Source: Phycomyces blakesleeanus NRRL 1555(-) (lineage: Eukaryota > Mucoromycota > Mucoromycetes > Mucorales > Phycomycetaceae). From it: a DNA stretch of 64,000 nucleotides. The translations under genes were made by a program, and so were the position numbers. The DNA is taken from NCBI RefSeq assembly GCF_001638985.1, contig NW_017265139.1, positions 310,001-374,000 on the forward strand. Reading direction: 5' to 3'. How positions within the stretch are numbered: position 1 is the first letter of the stretch; each line of letters starts with the position of its first letter. Shown piece after piece: positions 24,241-36,200 of the stretch. The notes beneath the pieces were generated by a model. The model saw only the letters and a list, made by a program, of their open reading frames with translations, made no database searches and was not told the DNA's origin.

Positions 24241-26250
24241 ATCTTTTACGAGGATTTTTGTCTTTGTTATTTGGATTTGAAGGGATTATGCTTATAAGAA
24301 ATTGAAGAAATAAGGGAAAACATAAGGATGGTGCGTCGAGAGCATTGATGAAATTTAAAATACTCAGAGACTTCTGGTCTCTAAGTCTATACATACACAT
24401 TGGACTTTTTTTTTAAGAAAATTGTCTACTCATATATAACTCTTGAAAACCTTTTTGTCCAACTATTTTAAACATTGCTTATACGATAGCATCAGCTACA
24501 GAGATGAGTAAGCCTCAAGATAGAAAGCTACTAAATTTCTCATCTTTATCTAAGAGCAGGACCTTTTCAACACAAATGGTTTCTTTCTGCTAGTGTGCTT
24601 TGGGTTTAATTAACATTTGAAATTACATACAGAACATAGCTATGGGATGTTATTCTTGTATGTGACTTTTTACTTTATATTCTATAGTCTCATTTAATAT
24701 ACAGTTTTTCTTGACTTTAGCCATAAGATTTTTATAAAAAAAAAAAGAAGAGTATGAATACTAACCTTTATTCATCAAAGGCTTAAGTTTTCATTTCTTT
24801 TCTTTCTGAATTTTATTTTTCGTTTCAGCTAAAAAGGTAAGCTAGACATATGAAAAGTAGTAATTTTGATTCGCTCAAAAAAAAAAGTTAACATCGCCCG
24901 AATCTAAAGTAGAAAAATAAACTGTATTTTTCTGATTGCGTCAGATAAACCAAAGGCCACAGAAAATGGTAAAAAGCTTGGTGCGATGGTACTTTATTTC
25001 GTGTGTGAATTTATGTTAGTTTCACAAATTTGGATTCGTTTGCCAGAATCTTCTTCAAGAATTTAAAGGCCATTTGCTAATAGAAATATAACCTTTCTAT
25101 CTTTCTCCCTATCCCAATTTCTCCCTACCTATTAATAGCATGATGTTATACAATTGCTATCTTACTCTTTCAGCCGCAAAAATATCAAGTACGCTCTATT
25201 TCAAAAGTTCACCAGTTGTTTTGATTCGAAAAGGAAATATCGCATAGTTTGAACTTTTTTTATAATATAAATGGTACATAAAGGCTGTTAAAAACATCTT
25301 TTAACTAAATAATTACTACATCTATGCTTTAAGAAGAGAAAAGAAGAGTCGAAAGCCAAGTGAATATTAAGCAATTAAGATTGACGGAGAAACTCAGTGT
25401 AACAGTAAATAAGCTTCAATTTATACGGTCGGGTTTAATCGATGGAAAGAATCAATATGTTTCTAAGCAAAAATAAAATAAAAGCCCACTATCAGATAAA
25501 TAAGTGTCTATTATTTATCGTAAAAAGTCAGATATTGGTATATTAAAGGTGTTTTAAAAGACTTGTTTTGGCTATGGTATCATAGTTTATAAAGAAGCCA
25601 AGTAGCATGTAGAAATTGGTTTTTGATATTAAGAAATGCCCAATTGAGGAAGGTATGTATACATGCATTATCCCCCAATGTATATATGTATTTATAGCTG
25701 AATGGCTACTTTGGCTATTAGAGTATTTATTATCTTGATAAATGAAATAAAAATGTAAAGACTTTATACCACGTTTTATATTTAGAGTGCGGCTTAGTTT
25801 CAAGCCCTTTAAATAGATGTGGATAATGGCCACGTTCCATCCTGGTGGAATCGCAACCCAAAGAATCTGGTATGCTATTGGCAGCGATAGGCTAAACGCA
25901 AATTCACAATGCTTTTGAAAATGGATTCTTCGGCTTGAAGAGGAGTTCATGCCCTGTTACACATGGCTGATTTCCGAGTAAGGGAAATAATGAGCTGGGT
26001 AACAGTGTGCCAGTACTCAAGCACTTGTTCTTCCAAAAGGTAGATATCACGTGATGAATATATCTTCACCGCAGGGTTTCTTAATTATTTTGCGGTGTAC
26101 ACGGTCGCATATAAGGATGTACGTGCCACTCTGAAGTAGGCTAATGACATTGCCATTTTATCGCCCTGATATGCCACGCCGTATTCCTTATTTGTACTCC
26201 CTCACTTTACCAGCCTTTTACACCTACAGCTGCCATTGGCCACTATAGGC
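24241..26250. other. Gene-poor region upstream of the C2-domain gene
   Basis: No supportable gene. An open stretch on the minus strand (25543-25950, 135 codons) has mixed composition but no motif I recognise. The palindrome ATCACGTGAT (26046-26055) contains a CACGTG E-box core about 280 bp before the C2-gene ATG. Confidence 0.4.
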
Positions 26251-26260
26251 TATAAATATA
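26234..26260 (+). promoter_or_regulatory. CCAAT-box and TATA-box of the C2-domain gene
   Basis: An inverted CCAAT (ATTGG, about 26235) is followed by TATAAATATA (26251-26260), about 70-80 bp before the ATG at 26331. This is a well-formed core promoter in a genome where such boxes are mostly hard to see. Confidence 0.5.
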
Positions 26261-26330
26261 GACCTTTCACTGCGGTTCGCCGCAAGACACGTATTCCTCC
26301 TTTTCTTCCGTTCCTCAACATCTATATACA

Positions 26331-27983
26331 ATGCCTTCCGGAAAGCTTCAAGTTACTGCAGGTAAAACTATCTTCTGTCATTAATGTTTAATTTATTAGC
26401 CAACTTAACTCACCCTTATTTTGTTTAATTAGTGACCATGCGCGGTCTCGCCGAAAATGGCCTTTCAGGTATTGTACAGATTTAAAATTGTTAACTAGAT
26501 TTCAGTATTAACATTCAAAATTTTCATCAGAGTCTCGCCCTTTTGTTGGATGCTTTGTCGACGCATCTGAGAAGCAACGCACTCAATCTGCTGCTGGTCC
26601 TGAGCCCCAGTGGAATCAGACTCTCACCTTGTAAATAGCAGTTCTGGGCATAAACTAGCTGGCAATAATAGTCTTATTTATTAACTCGGGATTTATTTAT
26701 TAGCAATGTTTCCGAAGGTAAATCTACACTCAATGTCGAAGTTGTCAACGAAGACCAGAACCGTCCTGGTGTTCTCGGTGGTGGATCCGTCGACTTGAAC
26801 CAAGTCTTCCAGCAAGGCCGTGCTGAGCAATGGGTCAACATTGCCTCGCACAACGGTGAACAGTTGGGCCATCTTTACATTAACCTTGTCTTCACTGTAA
26901 GTATAAGTACAAATATTTATTTTATAGAAGAAAAATCAAAACAAAGTTTAACCGAGTAATTAAATTTAGGGTGAAGGAGGTGCATCAGAGCGTTCAGCCC
27001 AATCAGAATATGGATATGCCGGTACGCAGAACCACCCACCCTCGTATGAGGGACAGTCTAGCTACCCTCAAGAAAAGCAGCAGCCATATGGCGCCGAAAG
27101 ACAGCAGTCCCAATCATCCATGAACTATGGCCAATCCCCACAGTACGGCCAGCCTCCTTCATACGGTCAGCAACCCGAATATGGACAGCAGCCCGCCTAC
27201 GGTCAGCAGCCAGCCTACGGTCAGCAGCCCGCCTACGGTCAACAGAGCCCTTACGGTCAACCTCCTGCTCAGGGAGCCTACGGTCAGCCTGCTGTTGCCG
27301 GTGCTACAAATCCTGACGGAACCCCCGTCGCAGCTACAACGGCAAAGAAAGCTATTCCTGATTGGATGGTAAGCGAATAAAACAATATTGGGAAAGAAAG
27401 ACGATTTCTAAAAAGGTACATTTATATATAGAAATATGGTGGTGCTGCTTTGGCTGGTGCTGCTGCCGTTGGTCTCGGTACATGGGCTGCCGGTGAGATC
27501 AAGGAGAACTACGACGAGGCTGTCGATGAAGAAGTTGAAGAGCGTCTCCGTGAAAAGGAAGCTGAGCGTGCTCAATATCAACACGATGGCTCCCAGAATG
27601 AGTACTCTCAGCGTGAATACTCTGATGCCCCTCATCAATCCTATGAATCTAGAGATGATTCCTACAATGAAGAGCAGATCAGACGTATGGAGGACGCAGC
27701 AAAACGTGCAGAAGAGGCAGCAGATCGTGCAGAAGATGCTGCTGAGGACGCAGAGGAAGCTGCTGAGGACGCAGAGGAAGCTGCTGAGGACGCAGAGGAA
27801 GCTGCTGAAGACGCAGAGGAAGCTGCTGAAGATGCAGAAGACGCTGCTTCAGAGGCTTCTTCAGCAGCCTCTGACGCTGAGGAAGCTGCTGAAGACGCAG
27901 AAGAGTACGCAGAAGAAGCAGAAGAAGCAGCCGAAGAAGCAGAGGAGGCAGCAGAAGATGCTGATGACTCTGGCTGGTTTTAA
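26331..27983 (+). CDS. C2-domain protein with YGQ-rich and Ala/acidic heptad repeats
   Basis: Six exons (26331-26361, 26433-26468, 26531-26630, 26704-26896, 26970-27368, 27432-27983) keep phase and give 436 aa. Residues 1-120 form a C2-like beta-sandwich (KLQVTAVTMRGLAENGLS, RPFVGCFVDASEKQRT, PQWNQTLTLNV, LNVEVVNEDQNRPGVLGGGS). The central part is a Tyr/Gly/Gln/Pro-rich tract with repeated YGQQP units. A short glycine/alanine hydrophobic stretch follows (GGAALAGAAAVGLGTWAAGE). The C-terminal 100 residues consist of near-perfect AAEDAEE heptads plus degenerate AEEAEEAA units, ending GWF. Known C2 domains bind membranes, often with Ca2+. The rest suggests a membrane-associated scaffold or condensate-forming protein (inference). 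The well-formed promoter and C-rich codons hint at strong expression. Confidence 0.85.
27700..27965 (+). repeat. 21-bp tandem repeats coding AAEDAEE heptads
   Basis: Inside the last exon of the C2-domain gene, a 21-bp unit coding Ala-Ala-Glu-Asp-Ala-Glu-Glu is repeated several times almost without change between about 27729 and 27835. It is followed by diverged copies. Copy number is likely polymorphic. Confidence 0.85.
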
Positions 27984-28212
27984 AGCAAATAGTACGCGAT
28001 TTGCATGTACAATAATAAACATATTCATTTTTCATCACCTCTAAATGTATCAAATTAACTCGTTCATTAGTTCATTCTTTTGATGGACTACAACAATAAA
28101 ATGTATTGAAAAAAAAAGAGAGAGAGGGATGTATTGGATGGGGGTTTGCTAAGGAAAATACAACATCAATGAGTGTACATTAGGCTAATGGGAAATGTCG
28201 CTTTGCGAGATT

Positions 28213-28428
28213 CTAGAAATAGTTGTAACATAGACATATTCCTTCCTTTCCACACTCGCCCACTTTGTAACCACGATCGTCGCAATGGTCCTGGCAGACC
28301 GCTTGAGCCCGGGGTTCGGTGCTTGCATGACAGGCCACCTTTTCCTTTTTCTCACGAGCATGGACCACGGTAGCAGACAAGAGGAGAGCAATTGATACAA
28401 ATACAAGAGATCTGATTTGGATTTTCAT
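28213..28428 (-). CDS. Secreted cysteine-rich defensin-like peptide (CS-alpha-beta pattern)
   Basis: A single-exon 71-aa precursor. Residues 1-24 form a clear signal peptide (basic start, then VFVSIALLLSATVVHA). A short basic segment REKKEKV follows, then six cysteines spaced C-x11-C-x3-C-x9-C-x5-C-x-C. The order C...CxxxC...C...CxC is the signature of CS-alpha-beta defensins (three disulphides: helix CxxxC tied to CxC on the last strand). The segment GYKVGECGKEGICLCY has the Gly-Tyr-Lys...CxC layout of fungal/invertebrate-type defensins. Likely role: secreted antimicrobial or signalling peptide (inference from fold). There is no dibasic processing site beyond the KK at the mature start. It could also be a non-antimicrobial cysteine-stabilised peptide. 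Confidence 0.82.
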   Translation of the reverse strand: MKIQIRSLVFVSIALLLSATVVHAREKKEKVACHASTEPRAQAVCQDHCDDRGYKVGECGKEGICLCYNYF

Positions 28429-30228
28429 GGTCGACTGAGGTGTTAAGAGAAAAGATGTAAAAAGAAAGAGTAAATAAATCGAGTGTTATAGTCTTCAAGG
28501 AGTCTTTTCTCATAGCACTTTTGTATGCGTCATCGGTCTACATTATTCAGGAGAATGGTTCATTTTGTGTTAGCATATATCCCCTAGAAGCAATGAAAAC
28601 CAAAGGGATTATGGCAGAAGTTCATATTCTTTACATAGAAAATAATAAAATATTTCAGGGATGCTACACAACAACTCTATTATGTTCATTAAGCAAAAAT
28701 AGATTCGATCTTCTTGTTTATTTTCATAGTTCTGTGATCGTGCGGCACGTACTAATGTCTTTTATGCCTAAAATATCAGTATGGTTCTATTCAAATAAGC
28801 ACACCAAATAGCGATTCATGATGTTCATTATACATGTATATATATATAAATCCTGCTCAATTTATTATCTTTTACTAAAACAATCATTCTAAAATAAGGC
28901 CGCTTATATATATATGTATATAAAAGAAGGCAAAATTCTTTTGATTTACCTACAATAGTTCGAGAAGCAACCTTTTCCAAAAAGCATATTTTAGTTATAG
29001 TAGCCGATTCGTTTATTGTTCTAAAAGTAAAAAATAAAAGAGGGGGAACAATATTATTACCATTGTAGCTTTGTAGACTTGTACAATTTAGAACCAGTGA
29101 ATTGTTTAATGTCATTTCTAATGTAACGTATGTTCAACTATTAAAGTTAACTGGTATAAATCCTTCTCTTGATGGTTTATTCAAGGGTGCTTATGTTTTT
29201 GTCAATTTCTTGGCAATCACAATTGAATCTCATTTACTACATTATTATGAGCAAGAGGTTGATTGATGGCCTTTTCCTGCCGAGTGTACCTATACTAACT
29301 TTACCGAAAAAAAATGCGTATTTAGGGGTTTTATTTTTTTAATGTGCTCCAGGATGTGCGTAGAGGTGTATTTCGTGCAAAAAGATCGACGCTTATTACT
29401 TGCAGAAATATGAAATTTTCAAAAGATATAACCACTGGCATTCTCATTTTAGAGAACAGTGTCTAGAGAGTCGCATATCTTAAACCTGAACAGCTAGGTC
29501 CGGTTGACTATAGATCTACTAAAACTAATAACAGAAACGATATAATCTATTAACAAATCTTATATTAGTCTTTTTTTTTAAAAAAAAAAATGTGTGAAAT
29601 AATGTGTGGAAAAAGCCATATAATACGTACCACTTTGGCCACCAATAAAAAAAGCGAAAAGATATTGAGAATTTGAAATGGTGTGGGGGTCTATCTGTGC
29701 TGGATGCGTTATACCCCCCTGTCTTACTAGAGGATAACATGAATGCAAAGAAGTATGCTGAAGTCTTGCATAAGCACTCTGTCTTTGTGTATTCTGCCTT
29801 GCCATAAAATTATTTTCTAAGATGCTATGCTTAAACTTACAAAACTATACCATACACGAAATAGCTGTAACTACAATAACTTTTGATAATCTAGAAAAAT
29901 CCGGATCACAGCCTAATTGAAAACATCTGGAATCCTTCAAGTCAGTATAGGCTCAAAGTCTCATTAGTATGCAATATCAAAAAAAATAGAAGTGGCAAAC
30001 TATAAGTGTATATTGGTGTTAAAAGCTCTTCTTTAAGCATTATAATATCGACAAATATCAAAGGAAATCAGAGTGGGAATATTTGATATTGAATAAATGA
30101 CTTAAACTTCATAATGAACTTGTTGTAAGCGAATTTTATTATATACAACTAATATGATAATTGTAAAAACCAGAAGTTTTATTTTAATTTATTTACGTAA
30201 GATTGAATTTATGTGTTGAGATTACAAA
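28429..30228. other. AT-rich intergenic region
   Basis: It begins with the promoter of the defensin-like gene. No gene is seen in the rest. A T(9)A(11) palindrome lies at 29571-29590. Small open stretches near 28521-28811 and 29525-29805 show no features. Confidence 0.45.
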
Positions 30229-33200
30229 TTAGTTTTGGCAAGATCTTCTATTTTTTGTATGTTTCTTGGTCTCCATTTTCTTTTCCAGTTCGTGCTTCTT
30301 AGATGTTAGAGGATTGTCTACATGGTTATCCCAAATACCAGTTCCAGCACCAACATACGATCCTACACGCTCAGTTCTGTGTGTGTCCGAGGGAACAGAA
30401 GAGGTACTTGCAGATCGAATATGTTTTTTACAAGTCAAGGGATTCTTGGTCTGATTAACCCATACACCTTGGCCTGGTCCAGAACACGCCCCAGGAGACT
30501 TGGATCCAGAATAATAAGTCGACTTTCTCCAAGATGCACTGCGTTTGCGCTCGTTTTTGCCAGTGCTAGTATCTGTAGGGTTTCTGGCGTCCATTTCATT
30601 CTTGTTGGTGGCAATTGTTTGGCTCTTAAGATGTCCTTTATCTAATGCTGCATTAACAGTCTTTGCAGTACCAGCACCAGCAACGACAGCACCAAGAGTC
30701 TTTCCAATAGAGCTGGCTATTTTGGTTTGGTCGGTCGAGTTATCTACTCTCTTGGACATAGAAGCACGTTTATGTTTCTCTCTCATGGCTTTCAGATCAA
30801 GGGGCTCGGTTACGATAGGTTTTCTTTGTTGAGAACCAATCTTCTCTTCATTTTTGTGATCATTAGGCTTTGGAGAAGTGCAATCGAAATAAGCAGATTC
30901 TGCATCTTTGGCAGGCGGTGTAGGAGGAACATCTGCTCTAGCGGAATGGAAAGAGTGTTCCGGGTTATGCTCAGACGAGTTGGATTTACCATTAGAATTC
31001 ATCTTGGACTCGTTGTCAGAGGTCGAAATACCAGGCAATTTTTTCTCAGTGTTCTGAACGGTCTGTTTGATCTTGTCTGTAGCTTTGTTACCAGCATCTT
31101 TAACATTGGAACGCAATGAAGCGGCTCTAGCACCAATAGCAGCACCAACAGTAGCACTAGCACCAGCTGCCTTACGAGAAATCTTATCAGTCTTGGAATC
31201 TTTCACATCAGGCAACTCTTTATTAACATTCATGCCATCATTGTGGTTTTCCATAGGACCCTTCCCTTTAGGATCAGTAATAAGTCTTTCTTTGCGGTCA
31301 GTGAGAAGACCTTCTTCCTTGCGGTCAGTGATAAGTCCCTCCTTCTTGCGATCAGTGAGAAGACCTTCTTCTTTGTGGTCAGTGATAAGTCCTTCCTTCT
31401 TGTGGTCAGTGAGAAGACCTTCCTTACGATCGGTAATACGGGCTTCCTTTTGGTTATTGTTCTTGTTCTTTCTCATATCAATATTTGGGGCAGTCGAGGA
31501 TGTACCATGGGTTGACATTCCTCTCATGTTACTATGAGTGATACCAGTAACCGGATCGTAAGTTTCCAAGGGTGTACCATCTTGGTTGGCCAAGTTGAAC
31601 TTTCCGTCATCTCTCTTTTTGAGCAACTCGCTTGTATCATCTTTTTGGTTGGATTCATAAGCAGTGTTTGTATGTTGAGAGAGCTTAGGAGGTGTATTAG
31701 AAGAGTTTGACTCAGACTTATTACAAGGCTCGCCATAGGCATCAATATCTTTAGCCTTCTCTTCTTGAGGGCCTCTACCAAGCGCAGATCGAATCGCTGC
31801 TCCGATAGTTGCACCTACGGATGTAAGTGTAGATTCAGTAGCACCAAGTGTAGAGCGTCTTGAGTTAACAGGAGGTTCAAGACCATTTGTATCATTTTCT
31901 TTAGATTGCATATCGGTAGATTTTTCCTTGATTCCTTTAGCGAGATCAGAGTCTTCCATCTTTTCATCAAAGAGATTATTATAGACAGAATCTTTCTTAC
32001 AGCCACCAAGGACACCTCTATCTTCCTTTAAGGATTCGGAGGCACCCAACCATCCAGTGGCATCATGTCTTTCTGGGACTGGACCGTGGAAGTTAGCAAC
32101 TGTTCTCCAATCAAGGTTATGCTGTGCTTCTGTGGCCTTGAGGGTCTTTTCAGTGTCTTGTTTCCAACCATCGATCTCTTGAATAGAATGTCTGTTGCGA
32201 GACATGTTCTCCAATTCATTAGCAGAAGTCAAATCGCTACCTTCAAGGAGTCTGGAAGGTAAACCGGCATCATAACTGGTACTACGGCCCCTGGTAGCCG
32301 CCTTGTAAGATGGAGGAAGCTCGCCTGAATTCGTTTCATCTAACGGGCGCTTAGAATCATGGCTAAGCTCGCCTTCCTTTTCGCGAATGTTATTAGACGT
32401 GTGCTTCTGGGGCTGCTGTGTTTCACCAGGCATGTTTTGATCGGTTGACTTTCTGAAGAATGAGCGGAAGACTGCTCCGAATGAGTTTGAGGATACATCC
32501 TCGTTAGACTCATTGTTTCCAGGATCATATGGTCTCACATCATCGTTGTTAGCTGGATTCTTAATGATTTTCTCTTTGATAGCCTCTACATTGTGTACAT
32601 TGTGATGGACCGAGCTGGATGGCAACTGTGGGTAGTGATCATTAGACTCCCCTGATTTTGCTGGTACGATTGCTTCAGACTTTTGGAGAATATTTCCGTC
32701 TCTAACACCATTTTTGGTAGTGAATCCTTGAGGCCAGCCTGTATTGGGTGTAGTCTTATTATGGGATGGCACGGTCTGCCGTGTTTCGTATAAGTTACGC
32801 TTGACACCAGGTTTGAGAGTAGCTGAAAAACCTGCACCTGCAACACCAGCTGCGATATACTCCATATTACGCTTGTTATCAGAAACTTGAGGAGTTGTCT
32901 GAGATGAATTGAATGAACTTGAAGACTTTCCAGCATATCCTGAATTACGACGCACAGCCTCTCCCACACGCTCGTTTAGAGGTGTTCGATTGTTATAGCT
33001 ATCTTCCATAACGAACTGATCACGGTGACTTTGACGAGGAGACCATGTTCGTTTACGGGCACCATAATATGGCATATAGTCGTTACTCTCGTCATTATCG
33101 GCATCGTAGAAAGAGCCTTCTTCAGCTTCATAATCTTCTGAAGAGGTTTCATACTCGTACTGACCCAGACGGTTTACTCTGAAATCAGCGCCAATATCAT

Positions 33201-36200
33201 CTTCTACAATGGCTCCTTCAGACTGATTCGAGTTTACCAATATATCATGATCATAAGGTGACGTATGACGGGAAGATGGAGGAAGTGTGTTGTTGCTGTC
33301 TCCGCTCTCGGTGGGCTCAGAAAGAATATCGTCGTTATAATTACGATACATGCCTGTACGGCTTTCCTGACCAGAAATATCAGATATATCCATAACTTCA
33401 TCAAAACCTGGCTCCTCATTTTCATAAAAGTCAGAGGTTGACAGTCCACGTGTATCATCCTTGGGGATTCCATAATTTCCTCGAGACTTTCGATGGCTAT
33501 TAAAAGCACCAGTGCTAGAAGAGAAAGCCGGATTGTAACCTTCGTAACCAGATGTTGGAGGAGCAGAAGGACGTGCATTTGTTGCTGAAGCTCCGATACC
33601 GGTATCAGTCATAGCACCGCCGGCAGCCAATTTGGCTAAATGGCTAGAGTTACTCCGGTGAGAAAGAGAATTCGATTGCGAATTACCAAGCGTTGTACCA
33701 TCCTTGTACGAATTATTATTTGCGTACGAGGAATTCTTTGATGTGTCAGCGAAACCGGACAAAGGGTGAGAGAGTCCTGTATTTCTTCCACCCTGAGCGT
33801 TAGGCTCGACATGAGAATGTCTTACAGAAGAAGCACCAGTATATGTAGAGCCAGCAATAGGAGAGCCGTTTCCTTCAGGAGAAGCTGGAACATAGCTATC
33901 TGTATCTTCCGAGTACACAAGTCTGACCGTTTTCTTAGGTGGACCTTTGTTTTGGGGCTCAGAACCTCTCACATCAACTTGCTCATGATAATGTTTACGT
34001 TCAGATTCTGTAGGAGCGAGTTGGTCAGCATTGGGGAAGTTGGGCCCTTTTGTTCTCGAGTTCACTTTACTAGTCAGTGGCAAAAATGTGTTGTCTTCAG
34101 GAAGAGTATTGTGTGTACGACCATATGTGCTCACATCCCTAGGATTGTGAAAGGAAGTAGTAAGCTCTTGAGGTCCCGGATTTTGATGACCGGACTTCGT
34201 TCCATAATGGTAAGCGTTGGATTGGTCATCCATGCTTGTCGCTTCTCGTGTTCCATCATGGGTTTCTTGAGTTGTGGTGTCTTTTATCAACGACTTGACA
34301 GCAGACTCGGTTGCCTGGATACCAGAGTCAATTGCGGCAGTTGCACTGGTGGCTAGCTTAGTCAGATAATTTGCGGCCTCAGATATGGTGCCTTCTGAAG
34401 CGTGTCTATCGTCCGTAGCAGAAGACATTCCTGTAGCCTGGGAAACCTTAGTATTGCTGTACGACCCTTGGCGCCCGTCTTGGGGTTGGCTTACAGAAGA
34501 CGAAGAGATGGGTTTATTATTCATCCCTGGCATTTCATTTTTAGGCTTGTGGCTCATATCAGAATGGACACCAGAAGAAAGCATATCTGATCTTCTGGGC
34601 TGCTTTTGTTGCGTAATGTTTGAGTACATATTGTGGCTAGTATCAAACTTGGCTTGAGCATTTCTATCAGACATATTATTGTTTCCTAAGCCATGGTTTG
34701 CGGCTGACTGAGGGATAATACCGGGGGCACTTTGCTCTCTATTAACACGGTCATTGTACGGCATAGAAGTATGCTCTAATCCAGATTTACTCGAGACAGG
34801 ATGAGAGCTCATATCTCTGTATTTATATGATTGTTGATTATGGTCGGTTTCAAAGGCATTACGATTAGAAGAGGCCGATAGATTGTTTCTTCCATGAGAG
34901 TAAGTTTGGTTACTAAGACCATCACCTGCATAACCTACTGCAGGGCGTCCCATTTTAAGTGGAGGAATATCTGGGGTAGCAACGTGTCGCTCGTGCTCAA
35001 GAGAAGGCTTCAAGTGCGATGTAGGCTTGTAAGGATCAGCACCGGTCTCAGAACTAGTGTGGTTATCTTCCCAATCGTCCGCGGAAGTCGACAGCTTATC
35101 ATAATAGGCATCGTTAGCTGTAACGCCATATTCATCTTCTACAAAGCTGCTTGAGGGGCTTTCCATTGGCTTCTCAGACATGTCAGATTTTCCTGCATTC
35201 TTGCGCGAGACATCTGGAACATGTGCCACGGGAGGGTGGCTTGAATTCTTCTCCTTGATGCGTTCTTTGTTGACCCGAACAAGATTGGCTCCTCGGTCAA
35301 GACCCATAGAAGATTTGATGGATGGACTGACTACTGAAGAAATACCACGAGTTTCCTGGGAAAATGTTTTTTGAGGATCACTGGAATCTGGCCAAGTACT
35401 GGGCATTTCTTCATTTTGAGTGGAAGAATCCAAGTCAGGAGATTTGGCACCAAAGCTGGCCCTGTTAATACCACCTCTAGATCCTTGATTGTGGTCATAG
35501 CTATCAACCGATTGGTGTTGGCCAGTGAATGCCTCACGGTTCCGAGCTATCTTCACATCCGGAGTCTCTTCTATGGTCTGTGGATGAGAGTTGTGAGGAT
35601 GGGAGCTGTGAAAGACCGAACCAATCGCAGCACCAATCGCAGCACCTGCTCCAGAAAGTCTTTTCCCGACATCAAATCCGACACCTTTCATGGCTTGATC
35701 TGACGTATAATCATGAGCTATAATTGCATGAATTGTAAGTAACCTTTGTCATAATATACATAACTAATGTATTCACATACCATGCGAGGACTTAATAACA
35801 TCAACAATATGTCCCAAATCCAAGAAACTGCTCCTGACGGCCATGGAAAATGCTTCATTTATGGCTGGGGTACGTACAAAGTGATCTGTAGTCACAGCAT
35901 TTTGTTTAATGGCGGACTTTGATTGGATGGTTGGCGAATGGGACCCATGGAGAGTGTCTTTCAGTCCATCTCCGACAATGTCTCTAGCAGGGTCTTCAGT
36001 TGCCTTTGCATAGGCATAAGTTCCTAGACTAGCATAATCGTGTTCTGCATGTTGGTGAGGGGACCATGTAGAATGACTCAAGACATCTTTATTGTTATCC
36101 TGAGGTACGATGTTATACTGGCCAGACACAGGCGTTTTTTGACGGACGCGGGAGCCGATATCTTCAGATCCGTATGTAAAACCAGAAGTTTGAGCATGTT

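Noticed and set aside
25543..25950. 135-codon open stretch on the minus strand
   Set aside because: No motif, domain, signal peptide or splice context that I recognise; it sits in a repeat-decayed region. Kept only as a mention.
27436..28044. Open stretch of 202 codons on + and 124 codons on - across the heptad repeats
   Set aside because: These are other-frame readings of the repetitive AAEDAEE exon; composition (RTQRKLL repeats, LLLLR) follows from the 21-bp unit.
29525..29805. Minus-strand open stretches beside a T(n)A(n) palindrome
   Set aside because: They end in poly-Phe/Lys from the homopolymer and show no features.
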